The translations under genes and the position numbers were made by a program. DNA of 64,000 nucleotides from Diploptera punctata (lineage: Eukaryota > Arthropoda > Insecta > Blattodea > Blaberidae), in assembly GCA_030220185.1 (NCBI GenBank), contig JASPKZ010005703.1:310001-374000 (forward strand), given 5' to 3'. How positions within the stretch are numbered: the first letter of the stretch is position 1; every line of letters starts with the position of its first letter. Under the pieces are notes generated by a model that worked only from the letters and a program-made list of their open reading frames with translations, was not told the DNA's origin and searched no databases. Shown here in pieces: positions 30,885-41,902 of the stretch.

Positions 30885-31062
30885 TATTATGTAGTTTTCT
30901 CCATTCACCTGCCTGTTCAAACATTTTCATAAGAACTTTATTCTCAACTCGTAATCTTCTTTCATCTCTAAAGTAAGAGTCCATGTTTCGCATCCATATA
31001 ATATAACTGGGAGAATAACAGTTTTATATATTTTCAGCTTAACGTCTTTTTAATGGAGTTGG
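30885..31062 (-). pseudogene. LINE-B fragment
   Basis: Minus strand: DERRLRVENKVLMKMFEQ and GEWRKLHNTEHN correspond to EERRLRVFENKVLRKIF and GEWRRLHNNELHG of longer LINE-B copies. It is preceded by AACTGTTATTCTCCCAGTT-type sequence. Confidence 0.6.
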
Positions 31063-31835
31063 GACGACAAGAGTCATTGTAATGCAACTGAAATAGAAGT
31101 TACATTAATTTACATTCTGTATATGATCAGCATGCTCCAGAGTTTATAGAGCCTGCGATAACCCACAATCGAACCACATATCGATTATCATCGTCGATTA
31201 CTATCCGTCGCTATGAAATTTAAATTACCAATCTTTGCAATAAATCCCCAAATCTATGTCAAAAAAATATACTAATAATATTAAAATTACCAAACGTTTA
31301 TTAAAAATGGGTGTACACTTACTTAGCACTCCCTAACGCCGATCCAACCAGCGATAACACAAAACAGCGATAGAAAAATCATAGACTAAGTAAGAGGCTA
31401 TACTCTGTGGAGAAAATAGCAGTTAGCATCACAATACTAACAGTGCCATAATATTGTGATTTGGGTATTTAAATAAATACTTGAAAATTGTCTAATAATG
31501 TTATAAAAATTGTTTGAAAAAAGTTTAAAATATTAAAATAATGTTAGTAAATACAGAAGAAGAGCTATAGTTTTACAATAATAAACTGAAAAATCAAGTA
31601 TAAGTAGAACTGCAGTTGAGTGTTAATAGAATAAGGTTATTTTAGAGCAGGATGCGTGTATAATCTTACTTAATCTGCAAAATACACACGTAATTAAAAC
31701 ATTACTCAGTACTCTAGGGATCTCATACTGTCATAGTAATCACTTCCACAACAGCTGATTCTTACTTCCTGTGTAACTAAATGGATGCACTGTAATTACA
31801 TTTATAATATTTTATTAATTTAAGCACAAAAATAA
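31063..31835. other. Unassigned AT-rich stretch
   Basis: A CGATTATCATCGTCGATTA patch near 31178 is the only local feature. No family recognised. Confidence 0.35.
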
Positions 31836-31839
31836 AAAA

Positions 31840-32790
31840 AACAATGGCCTTCAAGGGCGCTCATCCAGTTCGGACAAAGCTAATATTAGAAAATAAACCA
31901 ATAGAACAAGTGGTAAGATATAACTTCCTAGGTTGCGAAATATCATGCACAGCGGAAACAGATATAAATAACAAACTAAATAAGTTTAATTACATAACAG
32001 GAACACTAAAAAGAACTTTCAAAAATAAAGCCTGGAAAGACTCTATAATGAAATTATACAAGACAATGGCAGTGCCTATTATTACTTATGGATCCGAAAC
32101 ATGGACAGTGGCAACACAACAATCTGCCAGAATACAAGCTGCTGAAATGAGATTCCTCAGACGAATAGCAGGATATCAAAGCACAGACAAAAAACATTAC
32201 ACAGAAATCCATCCATAGTAATTCTGCCCGAAGGCAGGTCCTTCACTGCAATCATAGCATTTTCATGCTATGCTTGCAGCTTTACTAAGGAATTGTGTAG
32301 GTGTGGTAGCTTCCCATTGCTTTCCACACTGGTGAAGGATGATGATGATAATGATAAGGATGATGATGATAAAGATGATGGCCATATGATTTGGGGGACC
32401 GTTTGGGCCTTACAGTTTTCCTGACATTTGTCTTACAGGTGAGGAAAAACCCCGATAAAAACCTCACCCAGAAAAACTGCCCCGACCGGGGATCGAACCC
32501 GGGCCCGCTGCGTGACAAGGCAGCACGCTACCTCGAGACTACAGCGGTGGACACACAGAAATAAGACAACTAAAAGTATACGAATTAAACACAACAATAG
32601 AACAATACAGAACAAACTGGAAGGAACACTTGGCAAGGATGACTGAGAATAGAATACCAAAAGCAGCATACAGCTATTCACCACGAGGAAGAAGAAGTTT
32701 GGGAAGACCAAAGAAAAGATGGAAAGAGCAGCAATTTGGAGCCGGAACAGGCTAGTAAATAAGCCTAAAGTGCGAAGAAGAAGAAGATTA
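31840..32790 (+). pseudogene. LINE-C C-terminal region split by a composite SINE
   Basis: The open frame 31844-32218 reads MAFKGAHPVRTKLILENKPI, VVRYNFLGCEISCTAETDIN, AVPIITYGSETWTVATQQSA, IQAAEMRFLRRIAGYQS. After the insert at 32209-32552 it resumes with TEIRQLKVYELNTTIEQYRT, NWKEHLARMTENRIPK, GRPKKRW, and ends in a GAAGAAGAAGAAG tail at 32774-32788. This is the longest continuous LINE-C C-terminal frame in the window. Confidence 0.8.
32209..32552 (-). repeat. Composite SINE A-F with 10-bp target duplication
   Basis: Inserted in LINE-C between two copies of ACACAGAAAT (32199-32208 and 32553-32562). On the minus strand it begins GTCCACCGCTGTAGTCTCGAG with B box GGGTTCGATCCCCGG. The A body follows, then CATCATCATCTTTATC, then module F (GAAGCTACCACACCTACAC, GCATAGCATGAAAATGCTAT, CTGCCTTCGGGCAGAATTAC) and a short ATGGATGG tail. 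The head, body, F module and duplication show it inserted as one unit. Confidence 0.85.
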
Positions 32791-32821
32791 ATTTAAGCAA
32801 CATAAATTTTGATTTTTGCCC

Positions 32822-32998
32822 ACCACCATGATCTCCGGGTAGTGTCGCTGCCTCGTGCGCAGTGGGCCCGGGTTTGATTCCCGGTCGGGACAAGATTTTT
32901 CCGGTTTTTTCCTCACCTATTAGACAAATGCCAGGAAACTTTAAGGTCCAAACGGTCTCCGAACATCATCTGGCCATCATAAACATCATTATCATATT
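32822..32998 (+). repeat. SINE-A, copy without E or F module
   Basis: Head GATCTCCGGGTAGTGTCGCT with B box GGGTTTGATTCCCGG, then CCTCACCTATTAGACAAATG, CAAACGGTCTCCGAACATC and an ATCATTATCAT end. The head differs from the CCACCGCTGTGG type, like the copy at 49088, so it is probably a sister subfamily. Confidence 0.7.
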
Positions 32999-33054
32999 CG
33001 CAATGTTCATTATGAATGTGTGTGAGTGTGTGAATTACACTGGTCAACATGATT

Positions 33055-33180
33055 TTTGTTATCATGTCTGAAGAAGGTATAATATACCGAAACAGTTGAA
33101 CTAAATTATATTTTAATAAATAAGAAAATCACATAAAACTGTAAGTTTTATTTACATTTAATTAAACATGATTTTTGTCT
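33055..33180 (+). repeat. Possible PLE terminal-repeat remnant
   Basis: TGTCTGAAGAAGGTATAATA followed by CCGAAACAGTTGAAC and an A/T tail resembles the GAAGAxG...CGAAACG stretch of Penelope-like terminal repeats. Only a short match, no coding part nearby. Confidence 0.35.
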
Positions 33181-33339
33181 CATGAGTACCAATAGTTGTA
33201 CTTAATGCAGTTTTTTTTCATCGTGTTTTCAAATATGTATTCGGAATTTCTCCACCACCCACACTTTTTTATTTCAATTTCAATTAATGGATCTAAATAC
33301 TTATTTTTATAAACATTTCTTCGTCCATTTGTCCATTGT

Positions 33340-33590
33340 AAAATCATCATCATCATCATCATCATCTGCATTCATGGATTAGGTCTGTTGACCCGTTCCG
33401 ACTTCAGCCCATCTCTTTCTAGGTCTGCCCACATCTCGGGTACCTTTAGGTTTGTATTTTGTTATTTGTTTTGGATATCTATCTTCATTCATTCTGTCTA
33501 TGTGTTGCTTCCATTTTTGTCTATATGCATCTATTTTATCAGTTATTGCATATATTTCAAGTTCCTGTCTTATTCTAAAATAAAACGAGC
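33340..33590 (-). pseudogene. LINE-C C-terminal fragment, GATGAT tail
   Basis: Minus strand: QELEIYAITDKIDAYRQKWK, HIDRMNEDRYPKQITKYKPK, GTRDVGRPRKRWAEVGTG, then stop and a GATGATGATGATGATGAT tail at 33343-33366. Nearly intact over ~75 codons. Confidence 0.75.
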
Positions 33591-33889
33591 TAACTCAGGA
33601 GATTTCAGCTATGGAAAAGAGATATCAAGCCAAATGGAATCCTCATATGCTGGCCGATTATTATTGTTAGACCATCAAGAGGGATGCTCCACAGGCGAAA
33701 TATAGCAGGAAATTGTCATTTCTTACTTTCTAGGTGAGTCCAAATGTTCCAATATTGTGTAGTTACGAATGTAGAAAATATTAAAGTGTTCAAATTATAA
33801 ATTCCTGAATCTCGGAAAACTTGCGTGATGGAGAAAACTCGATATCATATTTGAATTCAGGAGAAAAAATACTATCAGAATCACATATT

Positions 33890-34130
33890 TTTCTTTCTGA
33901 GACAAAAAAGTTTATTTTTTGTTGCTCAGTGTTGTTTGGAAATGTTGTGAGTCTCATAGGAGACACTGACGTTGAGCTGATCACTCATTTGTGGACGCAT
34001 TCCATATCCTTATGTGATCAAAAAAGTATTTGTGTGGTCAATAGTTTAAAATTCCTCTCCCGACAAGTTGTGCCACTACAAGGCCCAGGTGGTGTGTGGC
34101 ATGTAAAAAGTATATAGCCTGTAAGGTGAG
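33890..34130 (+). repeat. Repeat I, copy 2
   Basis: Contains GACGTTGAGCTGATCACTC, TTATGTGATCAAAAAAGTAT, CTCCCGACAAGTTGTGCCAC, GGTGAGAGATTAAACTGTGA. The order matches copies at 49320-49500 and, inverted, at 17260 and 50030. Confidence 0.65.
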
Positions 34131-34204
34131 AGATTAAACTGTGACAAAGAACAAACGTTTATAATTTAGTAATTAAGATACTATGGTATAATCCATCATT
34201 TTCA

Positions 34205-34450
34205 AGCTATTTGTGGCACAATAAATAGAACATTGAATAATAAAGCCCATAAACAAACAACATTTAAATTTTATTAAACAAAGGCGGTCCTTGTCCTTTT
34301 GTATGGGAGCGAATCTTGGATTATCAGCACCAAACAAGAACGTAAAATCCAAGCAGCCGAGATGATTTTTTTAAGAAGAGTAAAAGGATGCACTAGAATG
34401 GACCAGATAACAAATGAGGATATCCGTGAAAAACTGCAGATCTAGTCCAT
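34205..34450 (+). pseudogene. LINE-C fragment
   Basis: Frame: GTINRTLNNKAHKQTT, then KAVLVLLYGSESWIISTKQE, RKIQAAEMIFLRRVKGCTRM, NEDIREKLQI and a stop. AAEMIFLRR is the LINE-C hallmark. Truncated at both ends. Confidence 0.75.
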
Positions 34451-34639
34451 AAAAGAAAATATATTTAACTACAATAAAATAATAAATAAATAATATTTAT
34501 AATAAATACTAATTATCGATTGGGACTTAAATGCGATCATTTTTACACTCATTTCATGTGGATGCCAGTTGATTAGGCCTGACACACCAATCAAAGGAGG
34601 AAATAAAATTAAATAAAACTAAATAGATAGCCTACATGA

Positions 34640-35322
34640 GAATGGAGAAAAATTCAAATACCTAGGAACAATAATCACAAATAGGAATGAGATGCACAAA
34701 GAAATTAAACATAGGCTCAATTCTGGAAATGATTGCTATCATACGTTAAAATCCCTTTCAAAAAGCTTTAAAACTGAAAATATATACATAAAACTGTTAT
34801 TTCTCCCAGTTATATTATATGTTTGCGAAACATGGACTCTAACTTTAAAGAAGGAGTGAAGAATACAAGTATTTGAAAATAAAGTTCTTAGAAAAAAAAA
34901 TGGCCAAAGAGAGATGAATAGATAGGTGAATGGAGAAAACTATAACAGTGAGCTACGTGGTCTTCATAGGAAGCTAGATAGACCTATAATAAGAACAGGT
35001 AAGTCTCGTAGACTGCTATGGGTAGGACAAGATACCGCCAATTTTTTTAAGTTTCAAGATCATAACTATTAACACTCCAGTATATGGAAAGAATGGGGAA
35101 TGTAAGAGGTGCATAAAAGCTTTTTGTAGGAAAACCAGAGGGAAAACGCCCAGTTGGTAGACCAAGAATGAGACGGGAGAAAACATTAACCACGATTTGA
35201 GGGAAGAAGATTATAAAGGGTATGATTGGAAAACATTAGCTCAAGATTGGGACGTATGGAGAGCTTATGTCCGCACGGTCATGAAGTTACGAGTTCGATA
35301 GAGACAGTGAGTTAGTTAAGAA
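34640..35322 (+). pseudogene. LINE-B C-terminal region
   Basis: In order: NGEKFKYLGTIITNRNEMHK, YIKLLFLPVILYVCETWTLT, RIQVFENKVLRKKN, GKSRRLLWVGQ, and further down GKPEGKRPVGRPRMR, HDLREEDYKGYDWKTLAQDW and VRTVMKL. It ends GATAGAGACAGTGAGTTAGT. Many stops; a ~50-bp insertion near 35045 breaks the RWAGH-RM region. Confidence 0.75.
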
Positions 35323-35324
35323 TG

Positions 35325-35500
35325 GAGAAATGCTGGTATGAAGTTTTCAGCAGAGAAAAACTGGATAAACCTCGCGAAAATTCTGCCAAGACTCCGAATC
35401 GTCCACCTCGAATCCTACTAGGAGTGACGGAGATGCGAACTTCGAACCCATAATTGGAGGGTGAGTGACTAACTATTATGCCTTAGATCTTGTATGAAAT
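35325..35500 (-). repeat. tRNA-like SINE remnant
   Basis: On the minus strand CATAATAGTTAGTCACTCAC is A-box-like and TGGGTTCGAAGTTCGCATC is B-box-like. A body CTCCTAGTAGGATTCGAGG follows. Only one copy in the window. Confidence 0.4.
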
Positions 35501-35927
35501 CTGTTTTAATTAAGGGTGTTATATGAGAAACAAAACAGCTGAATAAATTTGTTCAAATAATTTTACTCATATGTTATCGAAGAGCAAGTAAAAAAATAAT
35601 AAAGAAGGTATAGAGGCTCGGCGTGATCCTGAGTTCAGGTGTTGGCAACAAAAACTATACATTAAGAGGCGAACAGAAAGATGCCGATACACATCTCTAT
35701 TACAGAGCAGCTCCTGCCTGATACACACGAGTGGGTTTACTCCACGACCCGTTGATTGTGGGTAGTACACTCACATCAGCCAAAACTCACTCCTTCACTC
35801 ACGGTTTGCTTCATCATTTTTACTAAAAAAAATTGGTAAGCTTCCATATCCATAAACTCAATATTAATGCAAAACAATGGCAACACAATCAAAACTCTGC
35901 CCTCCACCCTCTTACGCGTGTCTATTA
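35501..35927. other. Unassigned stretch
   Basis: Short minus-strand ORFs (35567-35770, 35776-35979) carry no recognised domain. No repeat family matched. Confidence 0.35.
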
Positions 35928-35931
35928 TTAA

Positions 35932-36158
35932 CATTTTGAGTCCTGCAGTGGTACTAGTACCACGACATTTAAATGACACAGAAGCTGGAGAAAATTAAAT
36001 CCCTCAGCTGGCAGATTTACAGGGGTGTTTTCTGAACCAGAAACCAGAAAAGCACCCCTGTAAATCCGCCGGCACAGGCATGCCAAGGGATTTAATTTTT
36101 TCCGGCTTCAGTGTCATCTAAATGCCGTGGTACTAGTACCATCGCCGGACTCTAAGTG
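35932..36158. mobile_element. 227-bp TTAA-flanked palindromic MITE (piggyBac-like)
   Basis: TTAA at 35928-35931 and 36159-36162 brackets inverted arms of about 110 bp. The end is CACTTAGAGTCCGGCG-like (left copy CATTTTGAGTCCTGC), then a GGTACTAGTACC palindrome, TGACACTGAAGCCGG and ATTTACAGGGGTG at the tip. TTAA target duplication is the signature of piggyBac superfamily elements. There is no coding capacity. Confidence 0.75.
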
Positions 36159-36579
36159 TTAACTAATGGTCCGAATACGACTAAATTATGAAGTGTTTAT
36201 CCCCAAAGAGATTGGGATGTTCCCGTCAATGTCGGTAATAGTTAAGTGCTGGGAATGCATGAAATTTGAAACACTGTATTTCTGGTGAATTAGAGACAAT
36301 ATTTTTCGGGAGAATAGGGACAGCGTATTTCACCAATTTATTTGTAACATTGCATTGCAGATGGGTAATTCTAAACAGAGTTAGACACAAGTATAAATGC
36401 AAAGGGCTATTAAAGCAATCCGTCAGGTTTATTTTGGATGTATTCTCCGTCACCATAACATTGGGAATGACGATCCGTTAAAAAAAAACTGTTGCTACGG
36501 AGAATTCTTCCATTGTCTGCATTTGGATTTGAATTAGATTTCAACAATGTAAGAAAGGAAGCTTTTACTTTGCGGATAA

Positions 36580-36931
36580 GTCCACCGCTGTGGTCTCGAG
36601 GTAGCGTGCTGCTTTGTCACGCAGCGAATCCGGGTTCGATCAGCGGTCGGGACAAGTTTCCTGGGTGATCTTTTTTTCGGGGTTTTTCCTCAGCTGTAAG
36701 ACAAATGTCAGGTAACTTTGAGGCCTAAACGGCCATCATTATCATCAGTAACATATTCATCAAGTTTAGGATTAAGGCATCACCTGGAATATCATTACCA
36801 TTATCATCACCTATAATATATCATCGGGCCAGCGTAATTTGCCCCAACCTCGAAAGTGGGTTAGAATAATGTCATGTCAGGAGAGAATACCAGAATGTCG
36901 AAAAATGACAATGTGGTGACATTGAAAAAAA
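36580..36931 (+). repeat. Composite SINE A-E with 13-bp target duplication
   Basis: ACTTTGCGGATAA (36567-36579) and ACTTCGCGGATAA (36932-36944) flank it with one mismatch. The order is GTCCACCGCTGTGGTCTCGAG head, B box GGGTTCGATCAGCGG, A body to GGCCATCATTATCATC, linker, then E module (CATCGGGCCAGCGTAATTTG, CCCCAACCTCGAAAGTGG, GTCATGTCAGGAGAG) ending in an A run. The shared duplication shows A and E inserted together. Confidence 0.85.
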
Positions 36932-36944
36932 ACTTCGCGGATAA

Positions 36945-37931
36945 AAAATGCACAAATTTATGCTCATAAGAATCTGAATAAGAAGTAGCAAATAATGATG
37001 ATAATGATGATGATACAGAATAATACTATGTGTGAGTTTTGTTTATAAAATATATGTAACCCATTTCATCAAAAGTGGTAAAATGCATCCTAGTAAAGAA
37101 CGCGAACAGTACATGAATAGTGTGTTGGAGCTGAGAGGGAAAAAAAAGTTTATGGGTCTTTTATAAAGAAATAAATTTTATTATTTAATAGTTTATAGAG
37201 AAAATTATATTAAAATGGTATTTAAAATGTCTGAGAAATAAGTATTTTGCCAACGGAACTCATTTGAAAACTGTCCCGAATCACCTAAAAGACTGTCCCT
37301 ATCACACGAACAAATTAGGATGAATAGGAACATGCAATAATGGAATATAAATGTCAATAATTCCTTATTCATTTGATTGATTAAACTATAACTGGTACAA
37401 ACTGTTAATAAATCATTTATGATAATAATATTAAGATTAACAAACATTTTAAATATTGTATAATCGTAAAATTAGTTTCCTATATCTCATTATTTTTCTT
37501 TGCTTTTTATGTACATTAGACAGGGACAGTCTACCAAACAATATAATTTATCTTGCTTGCATATATTTTATTACCGGTGTTAGTTTTAGTCTTAATCTTA
37601 AGTTATTAACATGGTTGTATTATAGATCATAATCTAGCAGATATATTTTTGATCAACCTTCATTTAGTATTTAATATTCGAGTTAATTGTGATTGTTATA
37701 TTCTAATGTAATATATGAAGACTACAAAGGAAAAAGCAATCAAAATCCACTTTTCACAAAAAATGAGTTATGGGTATATTATCATTCTTGACATACAGTA
37801 CTACTATTTTAAATGTCAATACATGGAAATATCATTCGTAGTCCATTAAAATTGGCTTAAAAATAAAGTGTACAATGGTAGATCAATCAAAGTCCCACAA
37901 TTGTATGTTAAATCAATAGAGTAGACACTAG
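36945..37931. other. Unassigned AT-rich kilobase
   Basis: No element recognised. Short ORFs have no domain. A weak inverted pair (AGACTGTCCCTATC near 37290 and ACAGGGACAGTCT near 37518) may be chance. Confidence 0.4.
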
Positions 37932-38209
37932 GGTTATAACTTTTTGGACTTTTATGAAATAAAATATTTCCTGTGCAATGAATGGGTGAATTTGTACTTA
38001 AAACCATTGAAAAAGGCCTTCATTTCACTGAGTTTCAAGAAAAGGTCACCCCCAAATATATCTATATATCAATATTTAATATTGATTTGGGGGTGACCTT
38101 TTCTTGAAGCACAGTGAAATGAAGGCCTTTTTCGATCGTTTTAAGCAAAAGTACACCCATCTATTGCACAGGAAATATTTTATTTCTCAAAAGTCCAAAA
38201 CGTATAACC
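37932..38209. mobile_element. 278-bp foldback element
   Basis: Arms 37932-38057 and 38085-38209 are inverted copies from GGTTATAAC through ATTTCCTGTGCAAT and GGCCTTCATTTCACTG to GGTCACCCCCAAAT, around a 27-bp AT-rich loop. The arms differ at few sites, suggesting a young or conversion-maintained palindrome. No duplicated target longer than three bases was seen. Its superfamily is unknown. Confidence 0.8.
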
Positions 38210-38539
38210 ATAGTATACATAGTTATAAACAAGAAGTCTTAGAGCATAACTGGTTTTTGTTATACATGTTTGTAAACCTGAATTATAATTATTGAAAAAG
38301 GACAACAATGTATTAATTTGTGAGGCAATCCAGTATTGTGTAGCTTTGTGAAGTCACATGGGTTGTGTAACATGAATAGTGACAGTAGTGAAGAAATTAC
38401 TAACATTGTGAATAATGACAACAACAAAAAACATATAAATCACCAATCAAGAGTAAAAGATATAAATAAAATACCAATATGAGGATGTCTACCTTTCTTA
38501 ACTGTCTCTGTACATTACTGTCCCCAATTTAAAAAAAAA

Positions 38540-38865
38540 ACTTCATCATCATCATAGTACATTCACGAATTTAGGCCATTTGTTGACCTGTTTCGGCCTC
38601 AATAGAAACACCAACCAGAAGTCTTTTGAGTGGACGTACTGTTTTCTTCTATCTGCAGGTTGATATCTTAACATTTGTTTGGGTATCCTGTGATCTTCCA
38701 TTCGATGAACATGTTGCATCCATCTTGACTTATAATCAGACATCTTGTTTTCTAAAGGTTCCGTGTAGTTCTTCTAAGATGTCTTCATTTTTGTTGTGAT
38801 CTAGTAGTGTGTATCCTGCAGGCTTCCGAAGATATCTCATTTCAGCAGATTTTTAAAGAAGAAAA
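38540..38865 (-). pseudogene. LINE-C C-terminal fragment with GATGAT tail
   Basis: Minus strand from 38860: AEMRYLRKPAGY-like start, LLDHNKNEDILEELHG, then SDYKSRWMQHVHRMEDHRIP, KQMLRYQPADRRK, ending at TGATGATGATGA (38544-38556). The same 3' end is at 8493-8700. Confidence 0.7.
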
Positions 38866-40105
38866 TGATGTGGACTTTGATTGTTCTTTCATACAAAAAT
38901 GTGCTGACAGTGTTTCCATTGTGGTTTTCATTGTTATCTACTCTTCATAGGACGAGACAAACAAATTCTAATGTAATAATAACTTGCTATACAAATAGAG
39001 TTTGATACTATTTCATGTTCATACTTATTTCATTGTAAAAGCGTTTTTAATTCTTGTTTCAAATTACTCAGAATGAGAAATATGTGACTCTGACTGTTCT
39101 TCCTTTGTAGTTTTCATATGTTTTTCCTGGTGAGTGAAAGAGAAGGCCAACACGGCCTTAACTCCACAAGACTAAATAAATATATAAAATAAATAAAAAT
39201 AAATAACATCAAATATCATATTAAATCATGAAGTACAAAACATACACGATTTTCTTATTTTTGTCACGATTCATCCGACCTTACTTTTTTTCTGTATTTT
39301 CTATGTCTCGATTATTTGATACCTTGAAACATTATGTAGCTATAAAAAACAACATCGAGATATCGAAGTTCGACTGTATTAAGTATTTAAAATTTCATAT
39401 AGTAACCTCATCGATGGTTCAAAATTATGTTTAGAAGTTCGCACAAATAAGCTGAAAGTAATGGAATAAGATGGGTAATTCCAATTTAAAATATTACCTA
39501 CCCCTAAGAAGTCATCGCATAACTACAGGGTATGTGTACCCCAGATTGTGACAGCTATCGTAAACAGTAAATGAAACTAATTCTGGTTTCAACGTTTTTA
39601 CGTAGCTAAACATACTGCAGTTATACAGACACAAGTTGCTGGAGCAATATGTGCAAATTTTTATGTTTGCTGAGGGATGAAAAATCTCATTTGGTTGTCA
39701 TGACACAACCGATCCGGGAAGTTGAAGATGATCAAGTCAGGAAATCCGGGACGTGCCATGCGGGTGATGCGGGCCACATGTCAACAAAAATAAAGAGATT
39801 TCACCGCGATAAGTTGGCCCACAACTGTTAACTCCATCAAGAGGGCACTTGCCACGTAATTATAGACAGAATAACGTCAAGAGAATGCTATTCATTTTAG
39901 TAGCTAAGTCAATATTCAACTGTTACAAATTAGCACGGTCTCATGGGTCGATTTTCAGATACACTTGACACTTATTTATGTTAACACGGACCGAAAATCA
40001 CGATTTTTAAAAAATAATTCATAGAACACTTTAAATTCCACCAACATATAACATTTTATTTCATATATGTTGAATTTCATTATTATTTAATCCAATCCAA
40101 TTATA
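38866..40105. other. Unassigned 1.2 kb
   Basis: No family recognised. The small plus-strand ORF 39649-39831 has no known domain. Confidence 0.4.
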
Positions 40106-40109
40106 ACTA

Positions 40110-40575
40110 ACTAACTCACTAGCACTATCGAACCCGTAGGTTCATGGCCGCGCAGACTTTAGCTCTCCATACATCACTATCCTGAGCTAATGTTTTCCAA
40201 TCATTTCCTGTATAATCTACTTCCCTCAAATCATAGTGAATGTTAATCCCAGCTCATTCTGGTTTTCCTACAAGAAGCTTCTATGCACGTCTTTCATTCC
40301 CCATTCGTGCCACATGTCCTGCCCATCGCAGTCTATGAGACTTAACTTTTCTTATTATATCTGGCTTCCTATAAAGACCATGTAGTTCATTGTTATGTAG
40401 TCTTTTCCATTCACCTGTCGGGTTAATCTCTCTCCGGTTCAAAAATTTTCGTAAGAACTTTATTCTCAAATACTCGTAATCTCCTTTCCTCCCTTAAAGT
40501 AAGAGTCCATGTTTCGCATCCATATAATATAACTGGTGGAATAACAGTTTTATATATTTTCAGTTTAACGTGTTT
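40110..40575 (-). pseudogene. LINE-B C-terminal region
   Basis: Minus strand: LKIYKTVIPPVILYGCETWT, LREERRLRVFENKVL, EWKRLHNNELHGLYRKPDII, SHRLRWAGHVARMGNERRA, then a degraded GKPE...end at GTTCGATAGTGCTAGTGAGT with TAGTTAGTTA tail near 40105-40120. One frameshift near 40430. Confidence 0.8.
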
Positions 40576-40694
40576 TTTTAAAGGAGTTGTGACGACAAGA
40601 GTCTCTATAACGCATAATATCACACGCATTTCCAGAATTGATCCAATCCAATTATTGACAATTTTATTATATTGTATTCGAATGTATATTTTTG

Positions 40695-40815
40695 CATGGA
40701 AATTTCTTGTAGGAAAAGCAGTAGGGCAGCGCCCACTAGATAGCATATTGATAATGAGGGAGAATAGCATTTATAATTATTTGAAGGGAGTGAATCGAAT
40801 AATTGGATATATTAG
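40695..40815 (+). pseudogene. LINE-B fragment in opposite orientation
   Basis: WKFLVGKAVGQRPLDSI and RENSIYNYLKG correspond to WKLLVGKPEGKRPVGRPRMRWENNINHDLR. It faces the preceding LINE-B copy, so the two form an inverted pair of unequal length. Confidence 0.55.
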
Positions 40816-41029
40816 CTCAATAGAGGGTTGTATGGTGAAGCCATGAACTGCCATTTTGTTACATATTTAGTTCTTATTCATAAATTATTTAATATCTAAT
40901 TAAATACAGCATTGTATCTAGAATGTAATCTGGTTATACTCAGCAGAAGTACGTCAATTTAGAGAGTGGAAAAAATACAATTACTCAAATTTTAAATGTG
41001 AATTAACTGTAAGCATATAATTAAATGAA

Positions 41030-41630
41030 ATTTAGAAGAAGTAGCTGAATTCAAACACCTAGGAACAATAATAATTACAAACAGGAATGAGGCACAGAAA
41101 TAAAACATAGGCACAATTCTGGAAATTATGTTGTTACGCATCACAGGGACTCTTGTCGTCCCAACTCCTTTAAAAAAACATTCAACTGAAATTATATAAA
41201 ACTGTTATTCTCCCAGTTTTTTTAAAATAATGTAAAACATGGACTCTTACTCTAAGGGAGCAGAAACTATTATGAGTATTTGAGAATAAAGTTCTTAGGA
41301 ACATTTTTGGACTAATCAGAGACGGATAGGAAGGTGAATCGAGAAGACTATTTACCGGTAACAGTAAGCTACATGATTTTTAGGAAAGACAGATAGATAT
41401 AAGAATAGTTAAGTCTTGTAGACTGCGATGGCAGAACATGCGGCATTAATGGGGAAATAAAGAAGAATATGGAAGTTCCTTGTAGGAAATAGAGGGTAGA
41501 AGCCCAAATAGGTCAAGAATGAGGTGGAAGAATAACATTAACCTTTATATGAATGAGCTAAATTATACAGGACAAGATTGGAAAACATTAGTAGACATGA
41601 TAGGCCTATTCAAACAGTCAAACATGTATT
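41030..41630 (+). pseudogene. LINE-B C-terminal region
   Basis: In order: EFKHLGTIIITNRNE, ILEIMLLRITGTLVV-like shifted sequence, ATTATATAAAACTGTTATTC (YKTVI), then fragments to MRWKNNINLYMNELNYTGQD and WKTLVDM. Heavily decayed with many stops. Confidence 0.65.
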
Positions 41631-41902
41631 ATTCAATTGTCCAATGTTGTGGTTTGAACGTTACAAACTTGAATTTTAATGAAAAGATTATTCCAGTCCT
41701 CTTTATCATATTATTAACAACAAAAATGTTATAATTACTTCTTTTCTTTTGTAAATAAGTGTTTATTCTCAACTATAATTTAATTTTACTGCATTCATGT
41801 TTGTTATAATAATGTTAAGAAATTGTATTTTGTTCTACTGTTTTATGTTATTTTACTTCATAATGTTAAATAATTATAACCCTTATATACCGTAAGGTAA
41901 AC

